64,000 bases of DNA, from positions 1-64,000 of the forward strand of contig CAJQUW010009088.1 of assembly GCA_907163375.1 (NCBI GenBank), read 5' to 3'. Shown here piece by piece: positions 51,854 to 61,104 of the stretch (its first letter is position 1; every line of letters begins with the position of its first letter). The notes under the pieces are model-generated. The model made no database searches, was not told the origin of the DNA, and saw only the letters and a list, made by a program, of their open reading frames with translations. A program made the position numbers and the translations under genes. Source of the stretch: Prostheceraeus crozeri. Its lineage: Eukaryota > Platyhelminthes > Polycladida > Euryleptidae.

Positions 51854-52471
51854 ATGGATTTCAGACTTCAATGTGATAAAGTTCTGACTGTATCAGGTCC
51901 ATCTCATGCAGGTAAAACTGTTTTCACGCTGAATTTATTGGATAAAAGAAGGGAGTTGTTTAAGGAACCTATCAATCGAGTGATTTGGTGTTATGGTATT
52001 TATCAACCGTCGCTGTTTCAGGAATTGCAAAGTCGCAACTTTATTCGACATGAAGGAATTATTCCAGTGGATAAACTTCAGTCTAATGATGTTGTTGTAT
52101 TGGATGATTTATTAAAAGAAAGTAAGAATTCAAAAGATGTTACAGATATGTTCACTCGCGCAGCACACCATAAAAGGTGCTTTATCATCTATATCACACA
52201 AAATTTGCTTCCTGATGGAAAGGAAGCTCGTACACGAAACCTGAATACACACTATTATGCTATTTTCAAGAATCCGCGAGATAAAAGTCAATTTGAAATT
52301 TTAGCGCGACAAGTTGCACCCAGAGGATCAAAAGCCTTAATTGAAATTTTTCAAGCAGCTACTGAAAAACCATACGGTTACTTATTCATTGACTTTACGC
52401 AAGAGTGTCCGGAAGAATTTAGATTTCGAAGTGATATTTTGAAAACTCCCATGATTATCTACAAACTATGA
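51854..52471 (+). CDS. A32/FtsK-type packaging ATPase (copy B)
   Basis: Same Walker A (GPSHAGKT) and Walker B (VVVLDD) as copy A; few residue changes. ATG 51,854 matches the chosen start in copy A. Confidence 0.88.
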   Translation: MDFRLQCDKVLTVSGPSHAGKTVFTLNLLDKRRELFKEPINRVIWCYGIYQPSLFQELQSRNFIRHEGIIPVDKLQSNDVVVLDDLLKESKNSKDVTDMFTRAAHHKRCFIIYITQNLLPDGKEARTRNLNTHYYAIFKNPRDKSQFEILARQVAPRGSKALIEIFQAATEKPYGYLFIDFTQECPEEFRFRSDILKTPMIIYKL

Positions 52472-53160
52472 GTTCTTATTCTCGTATGATTGTTATTCCT
52501 CAGGATGAATATGTACAATTGACTGCCATGCAGCAAGTAAAGCAACCTCTTGCAAATCAAATGTATAGAAAAGAAATAGATTATCAGCAAAATGTTCACA
52601 TCAAAGATCCACATCGTGCTGTATTATTACAATCGGAAACTGTTGAGCAATTGAAAAACTTGAAGAATAAGATGCGTGACTCTGTATCGACTGCTACACC
52701 TTTAGCATCTCGCGCACATGCCATATCTCTTTTCAACAGTATTGAACCCCATCTCAATGTAAATGATAGAGGAGAAATCATTACAGATGAAAGTAAAGTG
52801 ATTGATGCTTCACGTTATGAAGACTTGATTCAGTATGCGACACGTAGAAAGCGCCGTCAGGACTATGTTCCACCTGGTTGGTCATACTTTCTTAAACTAT
52901 TGAAAAAGCATAATGTGCCAAAATTTGCTTTAAATAATGAGACATTGAAAGAACTTGATTCAACAGTGGCTACTGCTCCAATGCTTCAGGCGATGAAAAT
53001 GCCAACAAATTGGTTTAAGACGTCACCTGCTACATCCCCTCCCACACTCACTAAGCAAACAAGAGGAAGAACTCGACGTAGATCTACATCACCACTAAAA
53101 CTAGTAAAAGGAAAACGTAAAACAGCTCCTCCTAGGAAATACATGTTCTCAGACTATTAA
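52468..53160 (+). CDS. Basic 230-aa probable core protein (copy B)
   Basis: Same length and basic tail as copy A; overlaps the ATPase stop by four bases. Confidence 0.65.
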   Translation: MSSYSRMIVIPQDEYVQLTAMQQVKQPLANQMYRKEIDYQQNVHIKDPHRAVLLQSETVEQLKNLKNKMRDSVSTATPLASRAHAISLFNSIEPHLNVNDRGEIITDESKVIDASRYEDLIQYATRRKRRQDYVPPGWSYFLKLLKKHNVPKFALNNETLKELDSTVATAPMLQAMKMPTNWFKTSPATSPPTLTKQTRGRTRRRSTSPLKLVKGKRKTAPPRKYMFSDY

Positions 53161-53161
53161 T

Positions 53162-54428
53162 ATGAAGCAGATGTGTTGCTTGCCATGTAATGAGCCGCCA
53201 GAGGTGAATGTCGTTGTCACTTGCACTTGCTGCGCCAGCTCTCATAATGAAACCCCTAAGCAATGTGAACACGATCGCAAAACCGCTAAAGCTAAATGCT
53301 GCAGTTGTTGTAAATGTAGAAAGGCAAGAAAACAAAAAGATGAGAAGGAGGAAAAAGAGTCAGTCGTCATCGACTGAACGTTTGAAGTCAATCTATTATG
53401 ATGTAAAACATCCGGCAGGATTAGCATCTATCAAGAAATTATCAAAAGCGAGTGGTCTTCCACAATCACAAGTGAAACGATGGTTAAAGGGTCAGGCTAC
53501 CTATACACTCCACAAACAAGCGAAAAAGAAGTACCGCACCCGCCATTATATTGTTCATGACATCGATGAACAGTGGCAAGCAGATTTGTGTGATGTTGCC
53601 TCCATTTCAAAACATAACTCGGGCAATAATTTTATTTTAACCGTCATTGATATTTTCTCGCGTTATGCGTGGGCTCAACCTTTAAAAACTAAAGAAGGGA
53701 AAGGAGTAGCAAAAGCATTCCAAACAATTTTTCGAGAAGGTCGCATTCCAAAAAGAATTCAGAGTGATCAAGGAAAAGAGTTTGAAAATCAGCATGTGAC
53801 AAGATTATTTGAGAGGCATGACATTGAGTTGTTTAGTGTAAAGAGTGCTTATAAAGCTGCACTCGTTGAACGTTTTAATCGCACATTAAAAAATCGCTTG
53901 TGGCGACATTTTACTGCCAACTTGACACAAAATTGGACAAAGGTTCTACAAGATACACTCCATGCCTACAATCACTCTATCCATCGTTCTATTGGACTCA
54001 GACCAGTAGATGTAAATGCTGACAATGTAGATAAAGTGCGCGAATCATTCCAACGTAAACGCACTCATGTGAAAAGTGATGTGAAAATTGGTGATAAAGT
54101 TCGTATCTCAAAAGTGAAGAGTGTTTTTGCTAAAGGGTACCTTCCGAATTGGACAGAGGAGGTATTTACAGTATCAAGGATTAATCAAAAAGACTCTCCG
54201 ACCACCTACAAGTTGAAAGATTACGATAATGAGGAAATTGAGGGTAGCTTTTACCGCGATGAGATTGAGGTAGTCACTGAAAGTGAAACATATTTGGTAG
54301 AGAAAATCATTCGATGTAAAAAACGGCAAGGTGAAGAATGGTGTCTTGTTAAATGGACTGGTTATCCTTCAAGTATGAACTTTTGGATGCGTCGTGCCGA
54401 CATCTTTCATCTAAGTGATCGACAGTGA
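53162..54428 (+). CDS. Polinton integrase with chromodomain (copy B)
   Basis: The frame from 53,208 is open through the integrase core (QADLCD, QSDQGKEF, LVERFNR) and the C-terminal chromodomain (YLVEKIIRCKK, WCLVKWTGYPSS). The extreme N-terminus differs from that of copy A, where a Cys-rich start at 12,091 leads into the core, so the N-terminal zinc part is uncertain here. A TFDD-like function in insertion is well established for the family's core. Confidence 0.85.
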
Positions 54429-54469
54429 TTCATGCAAAGTTGTAACTAACAATGTTTAGGGTTTGAGCT

Positions 54470-54925
54470 ATGAATCCAACTGCCTCATTTTATTCACGAC
54501 CCTCCTATGTAAGTGGTGGAGGACAAATTTACATCGGCGCTCGCCGCCAACGTGGAGGTAGCATACTTGGTGCACTGAAATCTGTTGTAGCACCTCTCAT
54601 ATCCAATGTCGGTAGATCTTTAAAACGAAATGTTTTAAGTAATGCCGTTGGCTTTGCTGGTGATGTTGCTAGTGATCTTTCCAGAGGTAGAAGTTTTAAG
54701 AGCAGTTTGTTGAATCGTGGGAAGGAACGCGGTTTAAAAACATTGAAGCAGACCTTTGCTGGTGTTACTCAAGGAAAGAAATCACCTAAACGAATGAAAA
54801 AAGGAAGGAGGAAACATCGCGGAGCTGGTAAGGTGCGATCTTCAGTCAAAAGGCATTCACGCAAACGTCGCAGAGGCTCTAATCATTCATCAGGCGCTAA
54901 ACGACGACGCTGCTATAACTTCTAA
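54470..54925 (+). CDS. pVI/pX-like basic minor virion protein (copy B)
   Basis: The 151-aa open form has a Gly-rich start, an amphipathic helix region and a strongly basic tail (RRKHRGAGK, then RKRRRGSNHSSGAKRRR). It lies directly before the capsid gene. Confidence 0.65.
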   Translation: MNPTASFYSRPSYVSGGGQIYIGARRQRGGSILGALKSVVAPLISNVGRSLKRNVLSNAVGFAGDVASDLSRGRSFKSSLLNRGKERGLKTLKQTFAGVTQGKKSPKRMKKGRRKHRGAGKVRSSVKRHSRKRRRGSNHSSGAKRRRCYNF

Positions 54926-54927
54926 TC

Positions 54928-56205
54928 ATGGAGTGTAAAACTTCTGGTTTTTGTTTGTTCGATCAACAAGCCATACAGACAGATATTCTTAGTTCAAGTA
55001 TTGTAGATTATCATCCTCGAACAGCTGAGAATGCTGGCCCCATTGAATTTGTTATTCCTGGTGGTAGTGATGACTACATAGATTTTAGTTATGCGATGCT
55101 TGATTTGAGGTTTAGAATTCAGCAAGCAGATGGAACTGCTATTGACGATGCACATAAAGTTGGGCTGAACAATTTACCATTGACTACATTACTTCGTGAT
55201 GTTTCTCTAACGATTGGAGAGCAGCAGGTGGAAGGTGGTCAAAGCGATTATCCCTATAAATCATATTTCAATCATGTATCACAGTTTCATCCAGCAGCAC
55301 AAAAAAGTCATATGGAAGCCATGGGATGGTACAGAGATGAAGCAGGAAAATTTGATGTTGAAACAAACAGTGGCTTTGTAAAGCGATCTGCTATGATTAA
55401 AGATAGTAGAGTATGTCAGCTATATGGTCCGCTAAATTTAGACTTCTTTAGACAGTCAAAGTTTTTACTCTGTAATACCAGCATGCGACTCAAGCTGACA
55501 TTGAATAAGCCTGAATTTGCGCTGAATGCATTTGCTAAAGTTGACAATTTTAGAATTCATGTGGAAGATATTTCACTTTACATTCGTCGAGTAGTACCGA
55601 ATCCAAGTGTCATTAGAGGACATGCTGAAGGTCTTAACCGCCAAAATGCCATTTACCCCGTTCAGCATACAAAGCTTCTCACCTTTACAATTCCTAAAGA
55701 TCAAAAGAGTTTCATGAAAGATGGCCTCTTTCCATCGGAAGCACCGAAGCTCCTCATGGTGGCAATGGTTGAAAATGACGCATTTAATGGTAATATAAAG
55801 AAGAATCCTTTCAATTTTAAACACAATCAGTTAAGTGAAATTGCTTTACGTGTAAATGGTGTGAGTCATCCTGGTCCACCCTACAAACCAGATTTTGCTG
55901 CGGATCAATTTATGCGCAGTTATGTTGATTTTATGGATGTCTTTGGCTTTTACAATACGGATGACACCAACGGACTGACTATGAAAGAGTTTAAGAGTGG
56001 ATATACTATTTATGCATTTGATTTGACTGCTGACAGCGATATTAGTGCACCCTATCGTCAAGCGAACGTGCCTCATAATATTCGTTTGGATTTGACGTTC
56101 AAAAGAACACTACCTGAGACGATCAATGTATTAATTTATGCAGTCTTCGATTCAAACATTGAAATTACAAAGTATCGTGACGTGATTCTTCAGTATAATC
56201 GTTAA
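54928..56205 (+). CDS. Major capsid protein, hexon-like (copy B)
   Basis: 425 aa, seven residues different from copy A; all signature stretches kept. Confidence 0.85.
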   Translation: MECKTSGFCLFDQQAIQTDILSSSIVDYHPRTAENAGPIEFVIPGGSDDYIDFSYAMLDLRFRIQQADGTAIDDAHKVGLNNLPLTTLLRDVSLTIGEQQVEGGQSDYPYKSYFNHVSQFHPAAQKSHMEAMGWYRDEAGKFDVETNSGFVKRSAMIKDSRVCQLYGPLNLDFFRQSKFLLCNTSMRLKLTLNKPEFALNAFAKVDNFRIHVEDISLYIRRVVPNPSVIRGHAEGLNRQNAIYPVQHTKLLTFTIPKDQKSFMKDGLFPSEAPKLLMVAMVENDAFNGNIKKNPFNFKHNQLSEIALRVNGVSHPGPPYKPDFAADQFMRSYVDFMDVFGFYNTDDTNGLTMKEFKSGYTIYAFDLTADSDISAPYRQANVPHNIRLDLTFKRTLPETINVLIYAVFDSNIEITKYRDVILQYNR

Positions 56206-56666
56206 TGAGTTGGTTGACTGCTGACGATATTAAGACTAAAGTGCAGCGTAATGCAGACGAAGCGACGTTGAAAGCTTTCGATAATGTCTATTCACTCGAT
56301 ACCTTACCACCTGCAGTAAATCACTATCCCATCTTTATTGTGCTAAACACTCATTCGCAGAATTTAGGCGGTGAGCATTGGAAAGCGATCTTTATTGGAG
56401 AAGACCGACGTGGTGAACTATTTGACTCTCTTGCTCAACCTCCAAATATACCAACACAGCAGTGGTTGAGAAAACATACGCGTCAATATCAGCGAAATGA
56501 ACGCATACTACAACATCCACTTTCATCAACGTGTGGTGCTTTTGTACTGTACTTCATCTTAAAACGTTTACATGTATCTCGATTTGCATCTATTATTCAA
56601 AACTTTTCATGTAATCCATCCTCTAATGAAAAAATGATTTGTAAGTTCTATCATGATTTGAAATAA
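56205..56666 (+). CDS. Adenain-like cysteine protease (copy B)
   Basis: Same His58, Asp74, Cys110 triad; one residue different from copy A. Confidence 0.9.
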   Translation: MSWLTADDIKTKVQRNADEATLKAFDNVYSLDTLPPAVNHYPIFIVLNTHSQNLGGEHWKAIFIGEDRRGELFDSLAQPPNIPTQQWLRKHTRQYQRNERILQHPLSSTCGAFVLYFILKRLHVSRFASIIQNFSCNPSSNEKMICKFYHDLK

Positions 56667-56692
56667 AAACATCATGTTGGAAAAATTGTTTT

Positions 56693-57238
56693 TTATTTTA
56701 CAATCCGCTGGGTACGTACATACTCAATGAGATAGTCTAGGATCACATTTGCTTGTACATGAGATTTTAATCCAGTAATGATCACTTTACTATTATGAAA
56801 GATTGCCACATGCACAGGTAACCAACAACTAATGAGAGCTGCAGGAAAAAGTTCGGGTTCATAACACAAATTGTAACTGCTGGTACGAATCTTCAAAAAT
56901 GATATACTGTCACTCAATTGAGTAGAGATCACCATATTGTCCACAGTCAGATTCGACATCACACACCTCTCCCTCTTCCATATCCGACGTAGTAGTCTTT
57001 GTAGCTCTAAGCGCATTGACTGCGCCGATGAATGAGAAAGGGCGCCGAGAATCTGTACAGTCCCATTTGGGAAGAGTTGAAGATTCCGTGAATTGTTCAT
57101 CTTCACCACTAACATTTGAGGACGGCCCGGGTAATACTTGCTGTTTGGAAGCTGTTGGTGTAATGTTGTGAGATCGATTTTGGTGTAGAGTCTGAAGCGG
57201 CGGAGAATGTTGACGATGGTGTAGCGATGGCGCTTCAT
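56693..57238 (-). CDS. TATA-binding-protein-like gene (copy B)
   Basis: The 181-aa form starts at the same methionine as in copy A (MKRHRYTIVN). In this copy the frame is also open upstream to 57,382 (229 aa). Both TBP repeats are intact, with about three residue changes from copy A. Preservation of the frame in both copies argues for a real gene. Confidence 0.8.
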   Translation of the reverse strand: MKRHRYTIVNILRRFRLYTKIDLTTLHQQLPNSKYYPGRPQMLVVKMNNSRNLQLFPNGTVQILGALSHSSAQSMRLELQRLLRRIWKRERCVMSNLTVDNMVISTQLSDSISFLKIRTSSYNLCYEPELFPAALISCWLPVHVAIFHNSKVIITGLKSHVQANVILDYLIEYVRTQRIVK

Positions 57239-57560
57239 GATGAAAGAATGAGTAAATTGAGCGATGTACCTTCCTTTTATACTTTTCCCAACTACCTTGA
57301 TGAAATGTGAAGTTAGTATGAAGTTGGGAATGATAGAGTTGAATTCGCCGATTGTTGACGCGCAGCCAGATGCGATTTCCAATACGTGAATGTCTTTTCA
57401 TATAGAAGTATTTCAAGTCCTTCATGATATGATGTAGAGATTGAAAATGACGATAAGATAAAGCAAACTCTCTTCTCACATTTCCAGTTGAATCTTTGAA
57501 ATAGACGTTTCGATCATGATCCGTTTCAATACGTTGTAGGGAATCTAATTTCCAACTCAT
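56910..57560 (-). CDS. PC4-like protein with overlapping tail (copy B)
   Basis: 216 aa, as in copy A, with the same overlap with the TBP-like frame. Confidence 0.65.
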   Translation of the reverse strand: MSWKLDSLQRIETDHDRNVYFKDSTGNVRREFALSYRHFQSLHHIMKDLKYFYMKRHSRIGNRIWLRVNNRRIQLYHSQLHTNFTFHQGSWEKYKRKVHRSIYSFFHHEAPSLHHRQHSPPLQTLHQNRSHNITPTASKQQVLPGPSSNVSGEDEQFTESSTLPKWDCTDSRRPFSFIGAVNALRATKTTTSDMEEGEVCDVESDCGQYGDLYSIE

Positions 57561-57582
57561 GGTGCGTGATAGTCATGTCTGA

Positions 57583-57951
57583 TTAAGATTTGCATAGTAG
57601 GGCGATGAACTCACGACGAATAAATGTCATGATGGAGCGATGTATATATCTTCTATACTTCTCCCAATTGTATTTGCGAAATGAGAAACAGTTTGCGGAA
57701 TGAGAATGGTAGATTTGAATTTCATTTCTGTAATGTTGAAGCCAAACTTGATCACCCAAGGAGATGAATCTTAATGTTTCAAAATATTCCAAATCCCTCA
57801 TGATATCATTGAGGTTGACAAATTGTCGCCATGTTAATGTAATTCCTCTTGATGTATGACCATGAGAATTTTTGAAATGTACGTTTCCATCACGATCAAC
57901 TCTGATATATTGTAGAGAGTCCAAAATCCAAGTCTTCATGATGTTATGCAA
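57583..57951 (-). CDS. Second PC4-like protein (copy B)
   Basis: 122 aa, both PC4-like units kept. Confidence 0.65.
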   Translation of the reverse strand: MHNIMKTWILDSLQYIRVDRDGNVHFKNSHGHTSRGITLTWRQFVNLNDIMRDLEYFETLRFISLGDQVWLQHYRNEIQIYHSHSANCFSFRKYNWEKYRRYIHRSIMTFIRREFIALLCKS

Positions 57952-57974
57952 AGTTGCAGATCAGCAATATAAAA

Positions 57975-59372
57975 ATGTCGTTTTATCATATTTTGCTTAG
58001 CAATGCGGCTACAAAGAGATTTACTAGTAATCGAGCCGCATTCTTTTCTACTCCCATTGATCATGCACAACAGCTAAATGGAAATTGGGAAGTGGGTGTC
58101 ACTCAACTTGTTTATAGCAACTGTGTCTATACTTTTGATCATGAGGTGATGACTATTAATATGAGGCGTACAGCTGCTTATCAATGTGAAAAGGGCTGCC
58201 GAGTATACATTCCACAGTGGTCAAAGAAAGATCTCTTATCATGTAAAAAGTTTATGTATGATTTCTTGAATAAAGCGAGTAAACATATTGTCCAATTTAC
58301 TCCGCACAATGATGATTATAATTATGTACATCATGTAGTTGAGAAAGATTGGATTGTTGGTTTAAGTCCAAGTTTAAGAAATGATTTAGGTTACCTCGCT
58401 AGCGCCCTAACAAGCTATGATAATTTTAACGTTAATTACCACATAAGTGGTCATAAACAGTTAATATATCGAGAGGAAGCTTATTATGTAGATCTTATTC
58501 CAAGAAATGAGAAGACGTTGGTGAAGAAGATTGTGATTAAGCCAAGAAAGACAAACATGACTCCTGAAACATTATTGAAGAAATTTAATTATCTCCTTCG
58601 AGTTGATGGCAAACAAGTGGCAACATTGACTTATATTAAATCATCTAATCATATTGCAATAAGCAAATTAAATGATGATGATCTAGTATTAGTTTGTTCA
58701 AAAGATTTTCATCAGTTCTTACGACATCGTTCTGCAGCTGTTCATGGAAAATCTGATATGCAACATTTACCATGTGAAAGGTCAAATCAATTTGATACAG
58801 AATGGACCGTATCTTTATACAGAAAGTGTGTAGAGCCTTTAGGTGGTATCTTACATGAAACAAGAGTGTTGATGCCTCGCATTATTACTTCGGTTAAATT
58901 GGTTGTAGATTATTTAAATGAAGTGATTAATGAGCAACATATTTCATTTTCTGAAAAAGAAGGTACTTTGTCTCTCACTATAAGTGGAAAAGGTATTGAA
59001 CTAATTATGGATAAAACTCTAATGGACATTTTGGGTTTTGATCAAAATATCTTTAAAAGTGGTACTGTAACCAAAGCTAGCGCAGACATGTCGCTATCGC
59101 GTCGTATTAACTATTTTCAGATATATTCCAATATTGGTGAAGATGTACGTGTGGGAGATGTTGAAGCTCCATTGCTAGCAATGATACCATACCAGCCAAA
59201 AAGCTGCAGTATTTTATCTGAGCATACTTTCAAGAAAGTGCATTATACAAACCTGAAATCAAACTACATCCCACAAATTGATATTGCCATTTATGACGAT
59301 GCTGGTGCGTTGATTCCTTTTCATAAAGATGCTGTGACAAGTATCACACTCCATTTCCGAATGAAGAGTTAA
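57975..59372 (+). CDS. WEVG-family virion protein 1 (copy B)
   Basis: 465 aa from MSFYHILLSN; the frame is open for seven more codons upstream. Signature NWEVGVTQLVYSN kept. Confidence 0.6.
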   Translation: MSFYHILLSNAATKRFTSNRAAFFSTPIDHAQQLNGNWEVGVTQLVYSNCVYTFDHEVMTINMRRTAAYQCEKGCRVYIPQWSKKDLLSCKKFMYDFLNKASKHIVQFTPHNDDYNYVHHVVEKDWIVGLSPSLRNDLGYLASALTSYDNFNVNYHISGHKQLIYREEAYYVDLIPRNEKTLVKKIVIKPRKTNMTPETLLKKFNYLLRVDGKQVATLTYIKSSNHIAISKLNDDDLVLVCSKDFHQFLRHRSAAVHGKSDMQHLPCERSNQFDTEWTVSLYRKCVEPLGGILHETRVLMPRIITSVKLVVDYLNEVINEQHISFSEKEGTLSLTISGKGIELIMDKTLMDILGFDQNIFKSGTVTKASADMSLSRRINYFQIYSNIGEDVRVGDVEAPLLAMIPYQPKSCSILSEHTFKKVHYTNLKSNYIPQIDIAIYDDAGALIPFHKDAVTSITLHFRMKS

Positions 59373-59411
59373 TGCAAACGTATGCTAATATATTTTTCCA
59401 ATGTGAATAAT

Positions 59412-60925
59412 ATGGAAAGTGAAAATAAGGACTCGTTTCTAATCTACTTGCCCAGTAATGCTTCTATGAATAAATTTCCCAAAAATAAACCATCAGACTA
59501 TCGAGTAGAATTAAATCGGCCACTGCATTTAGAAGGTGAATGGGAGGTTGGCGTTTCTAGTATTTGCTATGATAGCAATATTCAGAATGTGAATGATTTG
59601 GAAGAAATGATATTGACACCCATGATGGAATAACGATGAATAATGCATTTCAGTTCCCATACAATTTAACATCAGATGGAAAGTGGAACTATGAATGGAT
59701 TCAGATAAAATCAGATTCTTATGAACCATTTGGGAATGAGAAAATTATTAAGGCATTCAACAGTGGTAATACTTCCATCATGAAGAATAAAAATCAGAAA
59801 GCTTATGAATTTACTATCTATCATTGGAGTGGGAGACAGTTCCTCCGCTTTCATTCTTTTACTAAAGGTCTTACGCTGAGGTTGGATAATGAATTCTATC
59901 CACATCTTGGTTTTGGTCATGGACTACATCTAACATCAATTGCTACTGCAAATGTTAAAAAAGTTTATTCAAATCGAATCAACAAATTTCATTATAGATT
60001 TAAAATATTTGATGAAGATGTTGTAGAATGCGAAGAACGCATCATTTTGAAAAAGCGTGGTGTTCAACCTTTATCACTTATTGAGTTAGTAAAACGATGG
60101 AATGAGACTGTGAGTAAGAAGTATGGAGAGAAAATTATGGCGAACAAAAATAAGTTGGTTATTCAGAAATATAATGACAAACTTACAGTTTATTTCTCTC
60201 CAACCTTGCGTCATTTTGTAAGACATTATACACCTATTATTGGAAGCGGTGTGGTGTATGCTTCTCATGAATATCACACTAAAGCTGATTCAGTTAATGA
60301 TGAATGGTGGGTGGACATCTATGGCGATCGCATCAAGAAAATTTACCAGTCTTATGAAGAATCTAAAGTTGCTATCAATATAATGCCGCGTCTATATCAT
60401 ACAGTTGAAAGCTTCATTCATGTAGTAAATCCTTATATACAACAGAAGTTGAAGCATGTGATGAAAAGTAAATATGATGTAAAGACACACCACATTTCGT
60501 TTTCAATTGAAAATCAACGCGTTGTTCTGAGACTGGGTGATGACATTCAATGTCAATTGAGTAAAAATTTGAAAAAACTCTTTGGTTTTTCAATGCTACA
60601 AACAGTGTTTGCTGCTGCGCATACGATTGGTATAGAAACACCAATGACACTTGATAAACATGAACAGCACCTTTACATTCAAAGTGATTTGATTCTACCT
60701 ATTTCTGTTGGTGAGAAAAAAGAATACATTTTACGTGATTTCATTCATGATAAAGACGCTTCATATGGAATAGTCGAGAAGATGTTTGAATCTATTTTCT
60801 ATCATCCCGTCGTCAAACAAACTATACCCTCTATTGCTATCAAAATTACCAATGGTTTACAAGAGTGCATCCATGTGAAAGATACTAAATCCCTCGTAAC
60901 TTTAGTGTTTCGGAAAACAAAGTGA
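59412..60925 (+). pseudogene. WEVG-family virion protein 2 (copy B, broken)
   Basis: Same start and signature as copy A; broken in this copy. Confidence 0.6.
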
Positions 60926-61104
60926 AGTCATTGTGATATGTTTATTGAAATAAAAATATGTATATGAAAAAGTCTTTTCACAGATATAGGGGGAATGAGC
61001 TAACTGTAGGCATATATTCACAAGGAAGAAACGATCTCATGCGATACATAAAACAACCATGTATATCTACAAAAAGCGACATCAAAATACTGAGTTAAAG
61101 TTGA

